Of a stretch of 64,000 bases of DNA, positions 19,159-25,883 are shown piece by piece. This DNA is from Verrucomicrobiota bacterium (lineage in GTDB: Bacteria > Verrucomicrobiota > Verrucomicrobiia > Opitutales > Opitutaceae). The stretch is from contig VHCJ01000002.1 in the NCBI GenBank assembly GCA_016871755.1, positions 62,001-126,000 of the forward strand, given 5' to 3'. The stretch's first letter is position 1; each line of letters begins with the position of its first letter. The position numbers and the translations under genes were made by a program. The notes beneath the pieces were generated by a model. It did not search any database and was not told the DNA's origin. It saw only the letters and a list, made by a program, of their open reading frames with translations.

Positions 19159-20061
19159 TCACGGCTCACGGGCCTCCGGCAGGTCCATCCCCAGCGTCTC
19201 CACGAACTTCTTCATGGCCGGCGTCAGCACCCGCCCCTTGCGGTACAGGATTGCGAGGGGGCGTGTGAACTCGCGTCCCTTGAAGCGCAGCGTCGCCAGG
19301 GTGCCCTGCTTCGCCTCCTGCAGGACCGTGGCCTGCGGCACGATCGCGATCCCATGGTCGATCTCGACCGCCCGCTTTACAGTCTCGATGTTGTCGAACT
19401 CCATCACCGGCTCAATCTCCAGCCGGTTATCCCGGAAGATCTGATCCACCGCCTTGCGCGTCGGGATATCTGGATCGAACCCGATGAACCGCTGCGCCGC
19501 CAGATCCTTCAACTCCACCTCCCCACCCTGACGCGCGAGCGCGTGGTTCGGGTGCGTGATCAGCACCAGCTTGTCGTTCCGGAACGGCAACGCCTCAATC
19601 TGCCGGTGCTTCACCGGGAAAGCCACCAGACCGAAATCCACCGAGTTGTGCAGGATGTCCTCGTAGACGAGGTTGGAGCGACGGTACTCGACCCGGACGT
19701 TGACGGACGGAAAGTCATTCAGGAACCGCTTGATGTAGGGAGGCAGCTCATGCAGGCCGATCGAGTAGATCGTCGAGATCCGGATCATCCCGCTGATCAC
19801 CTTCTTCATCTCCTGCAACTCGGAGAGCAGCTTCTCGTAGGTATGCAGGATCTCCTTCGAAGACTCGTAGACCCGCTGGCCCTCCCGGGTCAGCTGGAAC
19901 TGCTTCTGGCTCCGATCAATCAGCAACGTCTTGAAATGACGCTCCATCGCGCGCGCCTGCTGGCTGACCGCGGACTGGGTGATGCCGTTGATCTTCGCTG
20001 ATTTTGAAAAACTCTTCGTCTCGACGAGGTCGGCGAAGATCTTGAAATTGTCGATCTGCAT
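19159..20061 (-). CDS. LysR-family transcriptional regulator
   Basis: 300 aa, normal length. N-terminal winged HTH (FKIFADLVETKSFSKSAKINGITQSAVSQQARAMERHF, residues about 5-45) is followed by the linker helix and a LysR substrate domain (IRISTIYSIGLHELPPYIKRFLNDFPSVNVRVEYRRS ... GIAIVPQATVLQEA). The effector is not predictable. Start ATG 20061 (MQIDNFKIF) matches the family N-terminus. It is divergent from yggS with 68 bp between starts, the usual arrangement for autoregulation or control of the neighbour. The TlpA-like gene follows downstream. Confidence 0.9.
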   Translation of the reverse strand: MQIDNFKIFADLVETKSFSKSAKINGITQSAVSQQARAMERHFKTLLIDRSQKQFQLTREGQRVYESSKEILHTYEKLLSELQEMKKVISGMIRISTIYSIGLHELPPYIKRFLNDFPSVNVRVEYRRSNLVYEDILHNSVDFGLVAFPVKHRQIEALPFRNDKLVLITHPNHALARQGGEVELKDLAAQRFIGFDPDIPTRKAVDQIFRDNRLEIEPVMEFDNIETVKRAVEIDHGIAIVPQATVLQEAKQGTLATLRFKGREFTRPLAILYRKGRVLTPAMKKFVETLGMDLPEAREP

Positions 20062-20129
20062 GGGGAACCTAAGAGTAAACTTCAGTATAAACGTTCCTAA
20101 TTCCACGCAATCTCATTCCCACCGCGCCG

Positions 20130-20828
20130 ATGTCCCTGACTTTTTCCGCGTTTAGCGAGCACGTTGCCGAAGTCCGCGCCCGGATCGCGGAGGCCTGCGC
20201 CCGGGCGGGCCGGAATTCGGCCGAGGTGCAACTGCTCCCGGTCACGAAGACCCAGCCCGCCGAGGTGGTGCACTTTGTGGTGCAGCATGGCGGCTTCACG
20301 GCGGTGGGGGAGAACCGGGTGCAGGAGGCGGAGGAGAAGCGGCCGCTCGTCGGGGGAGCCCTCCGGTGGGAACTGATCGGTCATCTGCAGTCCAACAAGG
20401 CACGGCAGGCCGCGGCGCTGTTCGAACGCATCCAGAGCGTGGACCGGGCGAAGGTCCTGGTCGCCCTTGACCGGGCCGCGGGCGAGCAGGGCCGGCGGCT
20501 GGCCGTGCTCCTGCAGATCAACGCGGGTCAGGATCCCGCCAAGTTCGGGGCCGAGCCGGAGGACGCCCCGGCCCTGCTGGAGCAGGCGCTGCAGTTGCCG
20601 CACCTCGTGGTGGAGGGGCTGATGACGATCGCCCCGCTGAGCGATGACCCGGCGGTCGCCCAGCGCACGTTTGCACGATTGCGGGAACTCCGCGACGCCC
20701 TCGAACGCCGGTGCGGCCACTCGTTGCCCGAGTTGTCGATGGGCATGAGCGGCGATCTCGATGCCGCCATCGCGGAGGGCAGCACCCTCGTTCGGGTCGG
20801 CAGCGCGCTCTTCGGTGCCCGCGGCTAG
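20130..20828 (+). CDS. YggS/PROSC-family pyridoxal-phosphate homeostasis protein
   Basis: 232 aa, normal length. TIM-barrel PLP-binding fold with the PLP lysine in LLPVTKTQPAEVV. Further landmarks are GENRVQEAEEK, WELIGHLQSNKARQAA, LLQINAGQDPAKFG, VEGLMTIAP and the phosphate-binding end SMGMSGDLDAAIAEGSTLVRVGSALFG. It buffers free PLP and has no known catalytic reaction. Start ATG 20130. It heads a plus-strand run yggS, SirB1-like, aroE, prepilin peptidase with short gaps. Confidence 0.92.
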   Translation: MSLTFSAFSEHVAEVRARIAEACARAGRNSAEVQLLPVTKTQPAEVVHFVVQHGGFTAVGENRVQEAEEKRPLVGGALRWELIGHLQSNKARQAAALFERIQSVDRAKVLVALDRAAGEQGRRLAVLLQINAGQDPAKFGAEPEDAPALLEQALQLPHLVVEGLMTIAPLSDDPAVAQRTFARLRELRDALERRCGHSLPELSMGMSGDLDAAIAEGSTLVRVGSALFGARG

Positions 20829-20876
20829 GTCCGCGCGGCAGCAACGGTTCGGCATTGCCGGGGCGGCGAAGGTCGG

Positions 20877-21752
20877 TTGGCTCGGGGCGTGACGCCTGCG
20901 GCCCCCCTTTCGCGCGATGCAGCCCTCGCCCGGCTTCTCGACGATCCCTCGCTGGCGGTCCGGCGCGCCCTTCTGGCGCACTTCTCCGCCCAACCCCGCG
21001 ACGCCGTGCGCCTGCTGTCCGCGCTGGCCCGGGACGCGCGGAACCCGCTCGCCACCGTCGCGCAGGGCTACCTGGACGAGCTCCGCCTGAGCGACCCCGC
21101 GGAGGACTTCCGCACCCTGATCCGCACCCGCTCCTATGAGTTGGAGACCGGGGCGCTGTTCCTCGCCCGCGTGGTCGAGCCGGACCTCACCCACGCACGG
21201 ATCAACGATCCCCTCGACCGTTGGGCCGAGCGGTGCTCCGAACTCATCACTGAGCCCAGCAGCGCGCGCGAGAAGTGCCGGGTGATCAACCGCGTGCTCT
21301 TCCACGAGGAGCAGCTTCGCGGCAACCACGAGGCGTACATGGACCCGGACAACAGCTTCCTGCACCGGGTGCTTGAACGCCGGACCGGCATCCCGATCTC
21401 CCTCAGCACCGTCTACCTCCTCGTCGCCCAGCGCCTCGGCTTGGACCTCGAACCCGTGGCTCTGCCAGGCCACTTCGTCGTCGGCTGCTCCCTTGATGAT
21501 GCGCCCTTCTTCATCGACGCGTTCGAGGGCGGGATGCTGCGTTCGGGCGACGAAGTCATTGCCCGCCTGCGCCGCGAACGGGTGAACGTCTCCCCGGCGG
21601 ACCTCGTGCCCGCCACGACGGCCGAGGTGCTCTGTCGGATGTGCCGGAACCTGGTCGTCCATTTCGCCCACGCCGGGGACCGCGAGCGTTCGGTGCTCTT
21701 CGCCGGCTTCGTTGCGGCCTTCGAGCAGGCGGCGCAGGATGACCCCGTCTAG
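20877..21752 (+). CDS. SirB1-type transglutaminase-like protein
   Basis: About 290 aa. The C-terminal two thirds match the SirB1/Tglut_core2 family (LFHEEQLRGNHEAYMDPDNSF, RRTGIPISLSTVYLLVAQRLGL, ALPGHFVVGC, FIDAFEGGMLRSGDEV). The N-terminal third is a short HEAT-like alpha region. The family has a transglutaminase-like fold of unknown activity. The start is uncertain. TTG 20877 has GAAGG just upstream; GTG 20889 would shorten the protein by four residues. It sits 48 bp after yggS. Confidence 0.75.
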   Translation: MARGVTPAAPLSRDAALARLLDDPSLAVRRALLAHFSAQPRDAVRLLSALARDARNPLATVAQGYLDELRLSDPAEDFRTLIRTRSYELETGALFLARVVEPDLTHARINDPLDRWAERCSELITEPSSAREKCRVINRVLFHEEQLRGNHEAYMDPDNSFLHRVLERRTGIPISLSTVYLLVAQRLGLDLEPVALPGHFVVGCSLDDAPFFIDAFEGGMLRSGDEVIARLRRERVNVSPADLVPATTAEVLCRMCRNLVVHFAHAGDRERSVLFAGFVAAFEQAAQDDPV

Positions 21753-21803
21753 GTGCGCGGCCGGGGTTTGACAGCCCGGAGCTCTCGCCCCGGACTCACG
21801 GAG

Positions 21804-22706
21804 ATGGACTCCGTTCTGACCCTCCACGATCTGGGCGGCCGGCCGCCCTCGGGGACGGCGCTGGCCGTGCTGGGGCACCCGATCAAGCACTCGATCAGTC
21901 CGGCGATGCACACAGCCGCACTCGACGAGATGGCTCGGACCGAGCCGCGCTTCGCTGATTGGACCTACCGCCGATTCGATGTGCCGCCGGAAGATCTGCC
22001 GGTCGCCCTCAGCCGGTTCCACGCCCTGGGCTTCCGCGGTCTCAACCTCACCGTCCCGCACAAGGTCATTGCGTTCGACTGCGTGCGGTCCGTCGATCCC
22101 GCCGCCCGCCCCATCGGCGCGGTCAATACGCTCCTCTGGACCCCCGAAGGCTGGCACGGCCACAACACGGATGGCTACGGCCTTGCCGCTGCGGTCCGCG
22201 AAAAACTCGGGCGGCCGCTGGCGGGCGCGCCCGTCCTGCTCCTCGGGGCCGGCGGCGCGGCGCGTGGCGCCGCCGTCGAGTGCCTGCAGCAACGCTGCGC
22301 CGGACTCTGGATCGCGAATCGCTCCGCCGACAATCTGCGACGCCTCCTTGATCTCCTCGCCCCGCTGGCCGGCGACGTCCCGTTGCGCGGCTTCGATCCC
22401 CTGCACCCGCCGGCCGATCTCCCGGAGGGCTTGCTGGTCATCAACGCCACGAGCGCCGGATTACGCGCTGACGATGCGCCGCCCCTCGACCTCGCGCACA
22501 CCCCGCGCCCCGTCGGCGTCTACGACATGATCTACAATCCCCCCCAGACACCGCTGCTCGCGGCGGCGGCCGCCCGGGGAATCCCCCATGCCAACGGCCT
22601 CTCGATGCTCGTGCACCAGGGTGCCCGCGCCCTCGAAATCTGGAGCGGTGCCACCGTTCCGGTTCACGCCATGCGCTCGGCCGCCCGTCGGGCGCTCAGG
22701 CTTTGA
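21804..22706 (+). CDS. aroE: Shikimate dehydrogenase
   Basis: NADPH-dependent reduction of 3-dehydroshikimate in chorismate synthesis. 300 aa, slightly longer than the usual 270-290. Substrate domain landmarks are LGHPIKHSISPAMHTAAL, GFRGLNLTVPHKV (catalytic Lys) and WHGHNTDGYGL (catalytic Asp). The NADP-binding loop is LLLGAGGAARGAA. The ending LSMLVHQGARALEIWSG is characteristic. The preferred start is ATG 21804 (MDSVLTLHDLGG). A GTG directly after the previous stop (21753) is possible but gives an Arg-rich extension. Confidence 0.92.
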   Translation: MDSVLTLHDLGGRPPSGTALAVLGHPIKHSISPAMHTAALDEMARTEPRFADWTYRRFDVPPEDLPVALSRFHALGFRGLNLTVPHKVIAFDCVRSVDPAARPIGAVNTLLWTPEGWHGHNTDGYGLAAAVREKLGRPLAGAPVLLLGAGGAARGAAVECLQQRCAGLWIANRSADNLRRLLDLLAPLAGDVPLRGFDPLHPPADLPEGLLVINATSAGLRADDAPPLDLAHTPRPVGVYDMIYNPPQTPLLAAAAARGIPHANGLSMLVHQGARALEIWSGATVPVHAMRSAARRALRL

Positions 22707-22769
22707 GGCCCGGTGATCGACAAGCCTGGCGACCCCTGATCAACTCCGACCCACCCCACCCGGCTGACG

Positions 22770-23672
22770 ATGGATGACTCCCTTTCCGCGATGTTCGCGA
22801 CCTATCCCTGGCTTGCTCCGGCCGCGGCGGGCGTCTTCGGCGCGATTCTGGGCAGCTTCCTCAATGTCGTGATTCTCCGCGTCCCCGCGGGACGCTCCAT
22901 CGTGACCCCGGGCTCGCAGTGCGGGTGCGGTGCGCCGATTGCGTGGTACGACAACATCCCGATCCTGAGTTGGTTCATCCTCCGCGGGAAGGCCCGCTGC
23001 TGCGGGCGCGCCTACTCCATCCGCTACGCGGCGATCGAGACCGTGACCGCAGCGCTCTTCGCCACATGCTGGCTGGTGCTCCCACCGGCGCAGGCGATCG
23101 CGGGCTGCGTGATGATCGGCGGCCTGATCTGCGCGACGTTCATCGATCTCGATCACCTGATCATTCCGGACGGACTCACCATCGGCGGTGCGCTGCTGGG
23201 GCTGGCGCTCTCGGTCGCCCTGCCGGCGATGCACGGTTTCAGCAGCGAGTTCTGGATCGCCGACGCCCTCCGCGCCGCCGTGGCCTCGCTGAAGGGCGTG
23301 TTCATCGGCTCGGCTGCGGTGCTCTGGATCGCCATTCTCGCTGAGGCGGTGTTGAAGAAGGACGCCATGGGCTTCGGCGATGTGAAGCTGGTGGGAGCGA
23401 TCGGAGCCTTCTGCGGCTGGCAGGGCGCCCTCTTCAGCATCTTCGGAGGCGCAGTGGTCGGATCCCTCTGGGTTGCCGCCGCGTGGCTGTGGCGTCGTGG
23501 AGGCGGCCGGCGGATCGTCCCGGCCCAGACTGCGGAGGGCGAAGAAACCGAACTCGCCCTTGGTGTGCACGTACCCTTCGGACCCATGCTGGCCGCCGGC
23601 GCAGTGATTTACGCTCTGCTCGCGCGTCCGTGGGTGACCGCCTACTTCGACGGCATCGCCTCCCTGTTCTGA
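22770..23672 (+). CDS. Type IV prepilin peptidase / N-methyltransferase (A24)
   Basis: 300 aa polytopic inner-membrane protease that cleaves and methylates prepilin-like leaders. N-terminal methylase region LGSFLNVVILRVPAG and a Cys cluster QCGCGAPIAWYDNIPILSWFILRGKARCC, an altered version of the usual four-Cys zinc motif (C-x-C and adjacent CC rather than two C-x-x-C). The two catalytic Asp motifs are FIDLDHLIIPD and GFGDVKLVGAIG. The probable substrate class is seen in this window: a prepilin-type protein at 62865. Start ATG 22770, 63 bp after aroE. Confidence 0.92.
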   Translation: MDDSLSAMFATYPWLAPAAAGVFGAILGSFLNVVILRVPAGRSIVTPGSQCGCGAPIAWYDNIPILSWFILRGKARCCGRAYSIRYAAIETVTAALFATCWLVLPPAQAIAGCVMIGGLICATFIDLDHLIIPDGLTIGGALLGLALSVALPAMHGFSSEFWIADALRAAVASLKGVFIGSAAVLWIAILAEAVLKKDAMGFGDVKLVGAIGAFCGWQGALFSIFGGAVVGSLWVAAAWLWRRGGGRRIVPAQTAEGEETELALGVHVPFGPMLAAGAVIYALLARPWVTAYFDGIASLF

Positions 23673-23858
23673 GCGCCCCGAGGACGGTCGTCTCCCGGGT
23701 GCACGCCGCGTCTTGGGTCGACGGCAACGCCTCCGGGTTCGGCGCGCCGCGAGTTCGTACGGCAGCGGGTCGCGACCACCGTCCCCTTTCGAAGGTCTCG
23801 CCTCCGCGTTCTCATCTCCGCCGGTGGCCCCCGGGTGGGGTGACCCCGACTCGCCGAA

Positions 23859-24842
23859 CTACTTGGCCGGGTTCGCCGCCGAATGCGGGCTCCGGCGCGG
23901 CGCCGCCTCGCCGCAGGATTCCGCGACCGCGGGGAAAAGCGCGAAATCGGACTCGTCCCCCGCCGGCGGCCGCGGCGGCAGGCCGCGACGCGAGCGGAAC
24001 ACGCTCCGGGCCCGGAGCGCAGCGATGCCCGGGCGCTCCACCCCGCGTTCGGTGAACCGTACCAGGCCGCAACGGATCGCGAGGCTGACCAACTGTCCCT
24101 TGTGCTGCAGCCGGAGTTTCTGATGGATGCGCTTCCGGTAGGCGTGGACCGATTGCAGCGACAGACCGAGGAAGTCGGCCCCCGTCTGGTCGTCCGAACC
24201 GTCGCCCAGCACCGCAAAGACATAGAGCTCCGCCGGACTCAGCACACGCTGCACGTGCCCGTTGGGCCCCTCCCCGCGCAGGATCTCGAGGAACGATTGG
24301 CTCCAGTAGGCTCCGCCACAACCGATCCGCCGGATCGCATCGGCGAGCCCGACCGCGCCATCGGAACGCGAATCCACCGCCCCGTGCGCCCCCAGACTCC
24401 GGATCGCGAAGATCACCTGCGGCTCACGCCGCTGCGTCAGCACCAGCAGGCGGTCGCACTGCCGCCGGGCCCGCGCCTCCGCCAGCACATCCAACGCGTC
24501 GCCATCCGTCAGCGTTTCGGACGCGATCAGGAAATCCGCCGCCCGCGCGGAAAGCGACCCGCGCAAGCCCACCCGGTCGCGCGCCTGTTCCACCTCGGCG
24601 TGCGGCAGGAACCGCGCCAACAGCCGCAGGACCGAGTCTGCGACGAGGCAATCATCGACCGCCATCAGCACCCGGCGCAGGTGCCCCAGCGTCACCACAT
24701 CGCAGGGCTGCAACTCGCGCGGCAGCGGCGCGAGCAACTCGGGCGCCGGGGACTCCGCGGCGGCAGGATTCGAACGCGAAACGGACGGAACCGACGAGGA
24801 AGGAGAGGCGAAACGCGGCGAGGCGGAGGATCGTGAAGGCAT
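23859..24842 (-). CDS. NarL/LuxR-type regulator with degenerate receiver domain
   Basis: 327 aa. After a Ser/Pro-rich N-terminus of about 55 residues comes a receiver-like region starting VLMAVDDCLVADSVLRLLARF. The acidic pair is kept, but the phospho-acceptor position is replaced (ADFLIASETLTDGDAL has Ser where Asp is expected), so it is probably not phosphorylated. The LuxR HTH follows (LSPAELYVFAVLGDGSDDQTGADFLGLSLQSVHAYRKRIHQKLRL, residues about 200-245). An Arg/Pro-rich tail of about 65 residues ends the protein. It lies directly downstream of three minus-strand small-peptide genes, 130 bp from the last, so it may control them or read the same signal. Start ATG 24842. Confidence 0.75.
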   Translation of the reverse strand: MPSRSSASPRFASPSSSVPSVSRSNPAAAESPAPELLAPLPRELQPCDVVTLGHLRRVLMAVDDCLVADSVLRLLARFLPHAEVEQARDRVGLRGSLSARAADFLIASETLTDGDALDVLAEARARRQCDRLLVLTQRREPQVIFAIRSLGAHGAVDSRSDGAVGLADAIRRIGCGGAYWSQSFLEILRGEGPNGHVQRVLSPAELYVFAVLGDGSDDQTGADFLGLSLQSVHAYRKRIHQKLRLQHKGQLVSLAIRCGLVRFTERGVERPGIAALRARSVFRSRRGLPPRPPAGDESDFALFPAVAESCGEAAPRRSPHSAANPAK

Positions 24843-24972
24843 GGTTGGCAGGGGATTGCACTCTCGCTAGTAAATTGCATCGCGTGCACAAGCCCCAACC
24901 CGCCTGCTTTCGCTTCTTCCCGGGTCGGTCGGGAATTTGCGCCAGCCGCGTTCCCGAATTCCCGAAATCGCC

Positions 24973-25137
24973 TCAAAATGCCTGTCGAATGAAGTCCTTC
25001 AGGGCGGTCCAGTTCGCGATCGCGACGTGGCTGACGATCACGCCGATCACGAATCCGGCGAGCGCGGCGACAAGGGAGGAGCGGCGGGAACCGCGTTGGG
25101 AGGAGTTACGGTGATCTTCGTTCATCGGGTTGTTCAT
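24973..25137 (-). CDS. Small single-helix membrane peptide, relative of the neighbouring double-glycine peptide (peptide C)
   Basis: 54 aa. Charged N-terminus (MNNPMNEDHRNSSQRGSRR), then a hydrophobic helix with LAGFVIGVIV (residues 26-35) and a tail ANWTALKDFIRQAF. The pattern LAGF-[LV]-[LI]-G-[IV]-[LI] followed by W-x-x-[FL]-K-D also occurs in the peptide encoded at 25409-25582, so I infer common ancestry. Unlike that peptide it has no double-glycine leader and would stay as a membrane protein. It could be an immunity or accessory partner; this is speculative. No clear Shine-Dalgarno is seen. A second ATG at 25125 is possible. No database relative is known to me. Confidence 0.6.
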   Translation of the reverse strand: MNNPMNEDHRNSSQRGSRRSSLVAALAGFVIGVIVSHVAIANWTALKDFIRQAF

Positions 25138-25209
25138 TGGGGAAATCGGGATCGGGGGGCGGAGCTGCGGCAGGGCCGCCGGTGGACGACCCTGCCGCGT
25201 TTCAGGGCC

Positions 25210-25392
25210 CTACTCCTCCAGCGCGTACGCGAGCGCCTCGAAGAAGGCGGCCGTACCGGTCAGCGTCAGGAAGATGGGAGCCCGGCGGAGCACGGAGCGC
25301 GAATACGCCCCGAGGAACTGCCCGAGATCGGTACGGAAAGGTTCCAAACCGCCCCGGCAGGACACGAGTTGGTCAAGCGTGAGTGCGTGCAT
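25210..25392 (-). CDS. Small peptide with double-glycine leader (peptide B)
   Basis: 60 aa. The N-terminus MHALTLDQLVSCRGG has the hydrophobic spacing and Gly-Gly of leaders cleaved by C39-peptidase exporters. The predicted mature part of 45 residues starts LEPFRTDLGQFLGAY, is basic in the middle (SRSVLRR) and ends in a hydrophobic amphipathic-looking helix (APIFLTLTGTAAFFEALAYAL). A very strong Shine-Dalgarno, GGGGAGGA, sits 8 bp before the ATG and overlaps the stop codon region of peptide A upstream, which suggests translational coupling. I do not recognise the mature sequence. The function is unknown; a bacteriocin-like or signalling peptide is the obvious hypothesis. Confidence 0.75.
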   Translation of the reverse strand: MHALTLDQLVSCRGGLEPFRTDLGQFLGAYSRSVLRRAPIFLTLTGTAAFFEALAYALEE

Positions 25393-25408
25393 GGCGTGGT
25401 TCCTCCCC

Positions 25409-25582
25409 TCACACGTTGTTCCAACCATCCGCCACGGCGTCCTTGAACTCACCCCAGTGACCATAGATGTCCTTCGCGGCATGCGTCGCCGTCGCGGCGA
25501 GGATGCCGAGGAGGAATCCGGCCAGCGACAGGGGGCTGCCGCCCATTGCGGCGATCGCCTCGGTTTCCGTCAGGGTCTTCAT
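25409..25582 (-). CDS. Small peptide with double-glycine leader (peptide A)
   Basis: 57 aa. Leader MKTLTETEAIAAMGG ends in Gly-Gly at residues 14-15, exactly as in peptide B. The predicted mature peptide (42 aa) begins SPLSLAGFLLGILAATA, a hydrophobic Gly/Ala-rich helix, and continues HAAKDIYGHWGEFKDAVADGW, which is amphipathic and aromatic. The layout resembles class II bacteriocins or other GG-leader peptides. AAGGAA lies about 10 bp before the ATG as a Shine-Dalgarno. Its TGA stop runs into the ribosome-binding site of peptide B. It is the first gene of the probable minus-strand operon and lies about 300 bp from a divergent POT peptide transporter gene. No C39-type exporter is present in this window. 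Confidence 0.78.
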   Translation of the reverse strand: MKTLTETEAIAAMGGSPLSLAGFLLGILAATATHAAKDIYGHWGEFKDAVADGWNNV

Positions 25583-25883
25583 GGTTCTTCGTTCCTTTCG
25601 TCTCTCAGTGCAGGCATGGCCCCAGGGCAACACCCTCGGTCCGACGTGAACCCAAGGCTGCCGGGACCGGATGACCCCGCCAGCCCACCGATCGCCCTTT
25701 TCAGGGCGATGCGACGGGAGGGAGGCCACCGTGCACCGAGGAGGCGCGGAGACGGGTGCAGCGCCCAGCGCCGAATTGCCCCTAGTCGCGGGCGTCCGCG
25801 CCCCAGCGCGGTCCCCCGATGTGGTTGCGCGGTCGCGGATTGGGATTTGCCGCGCCCGGGCCCGCCACCCAAGCTCCGGCATC
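25583..25883. other. Divergent intergenic region, 301 bp
   Basis: Separates the peptide A-B-C block (minus) from the POT transporter (plus). It must hold both promoters. No long palindrome, terminator or further GG-leader ORF could be found in any frame. A weak minus-strand TTGCCC about 40-45 bp upstream of peptide A has no matching -10. Confidence 0.4.
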
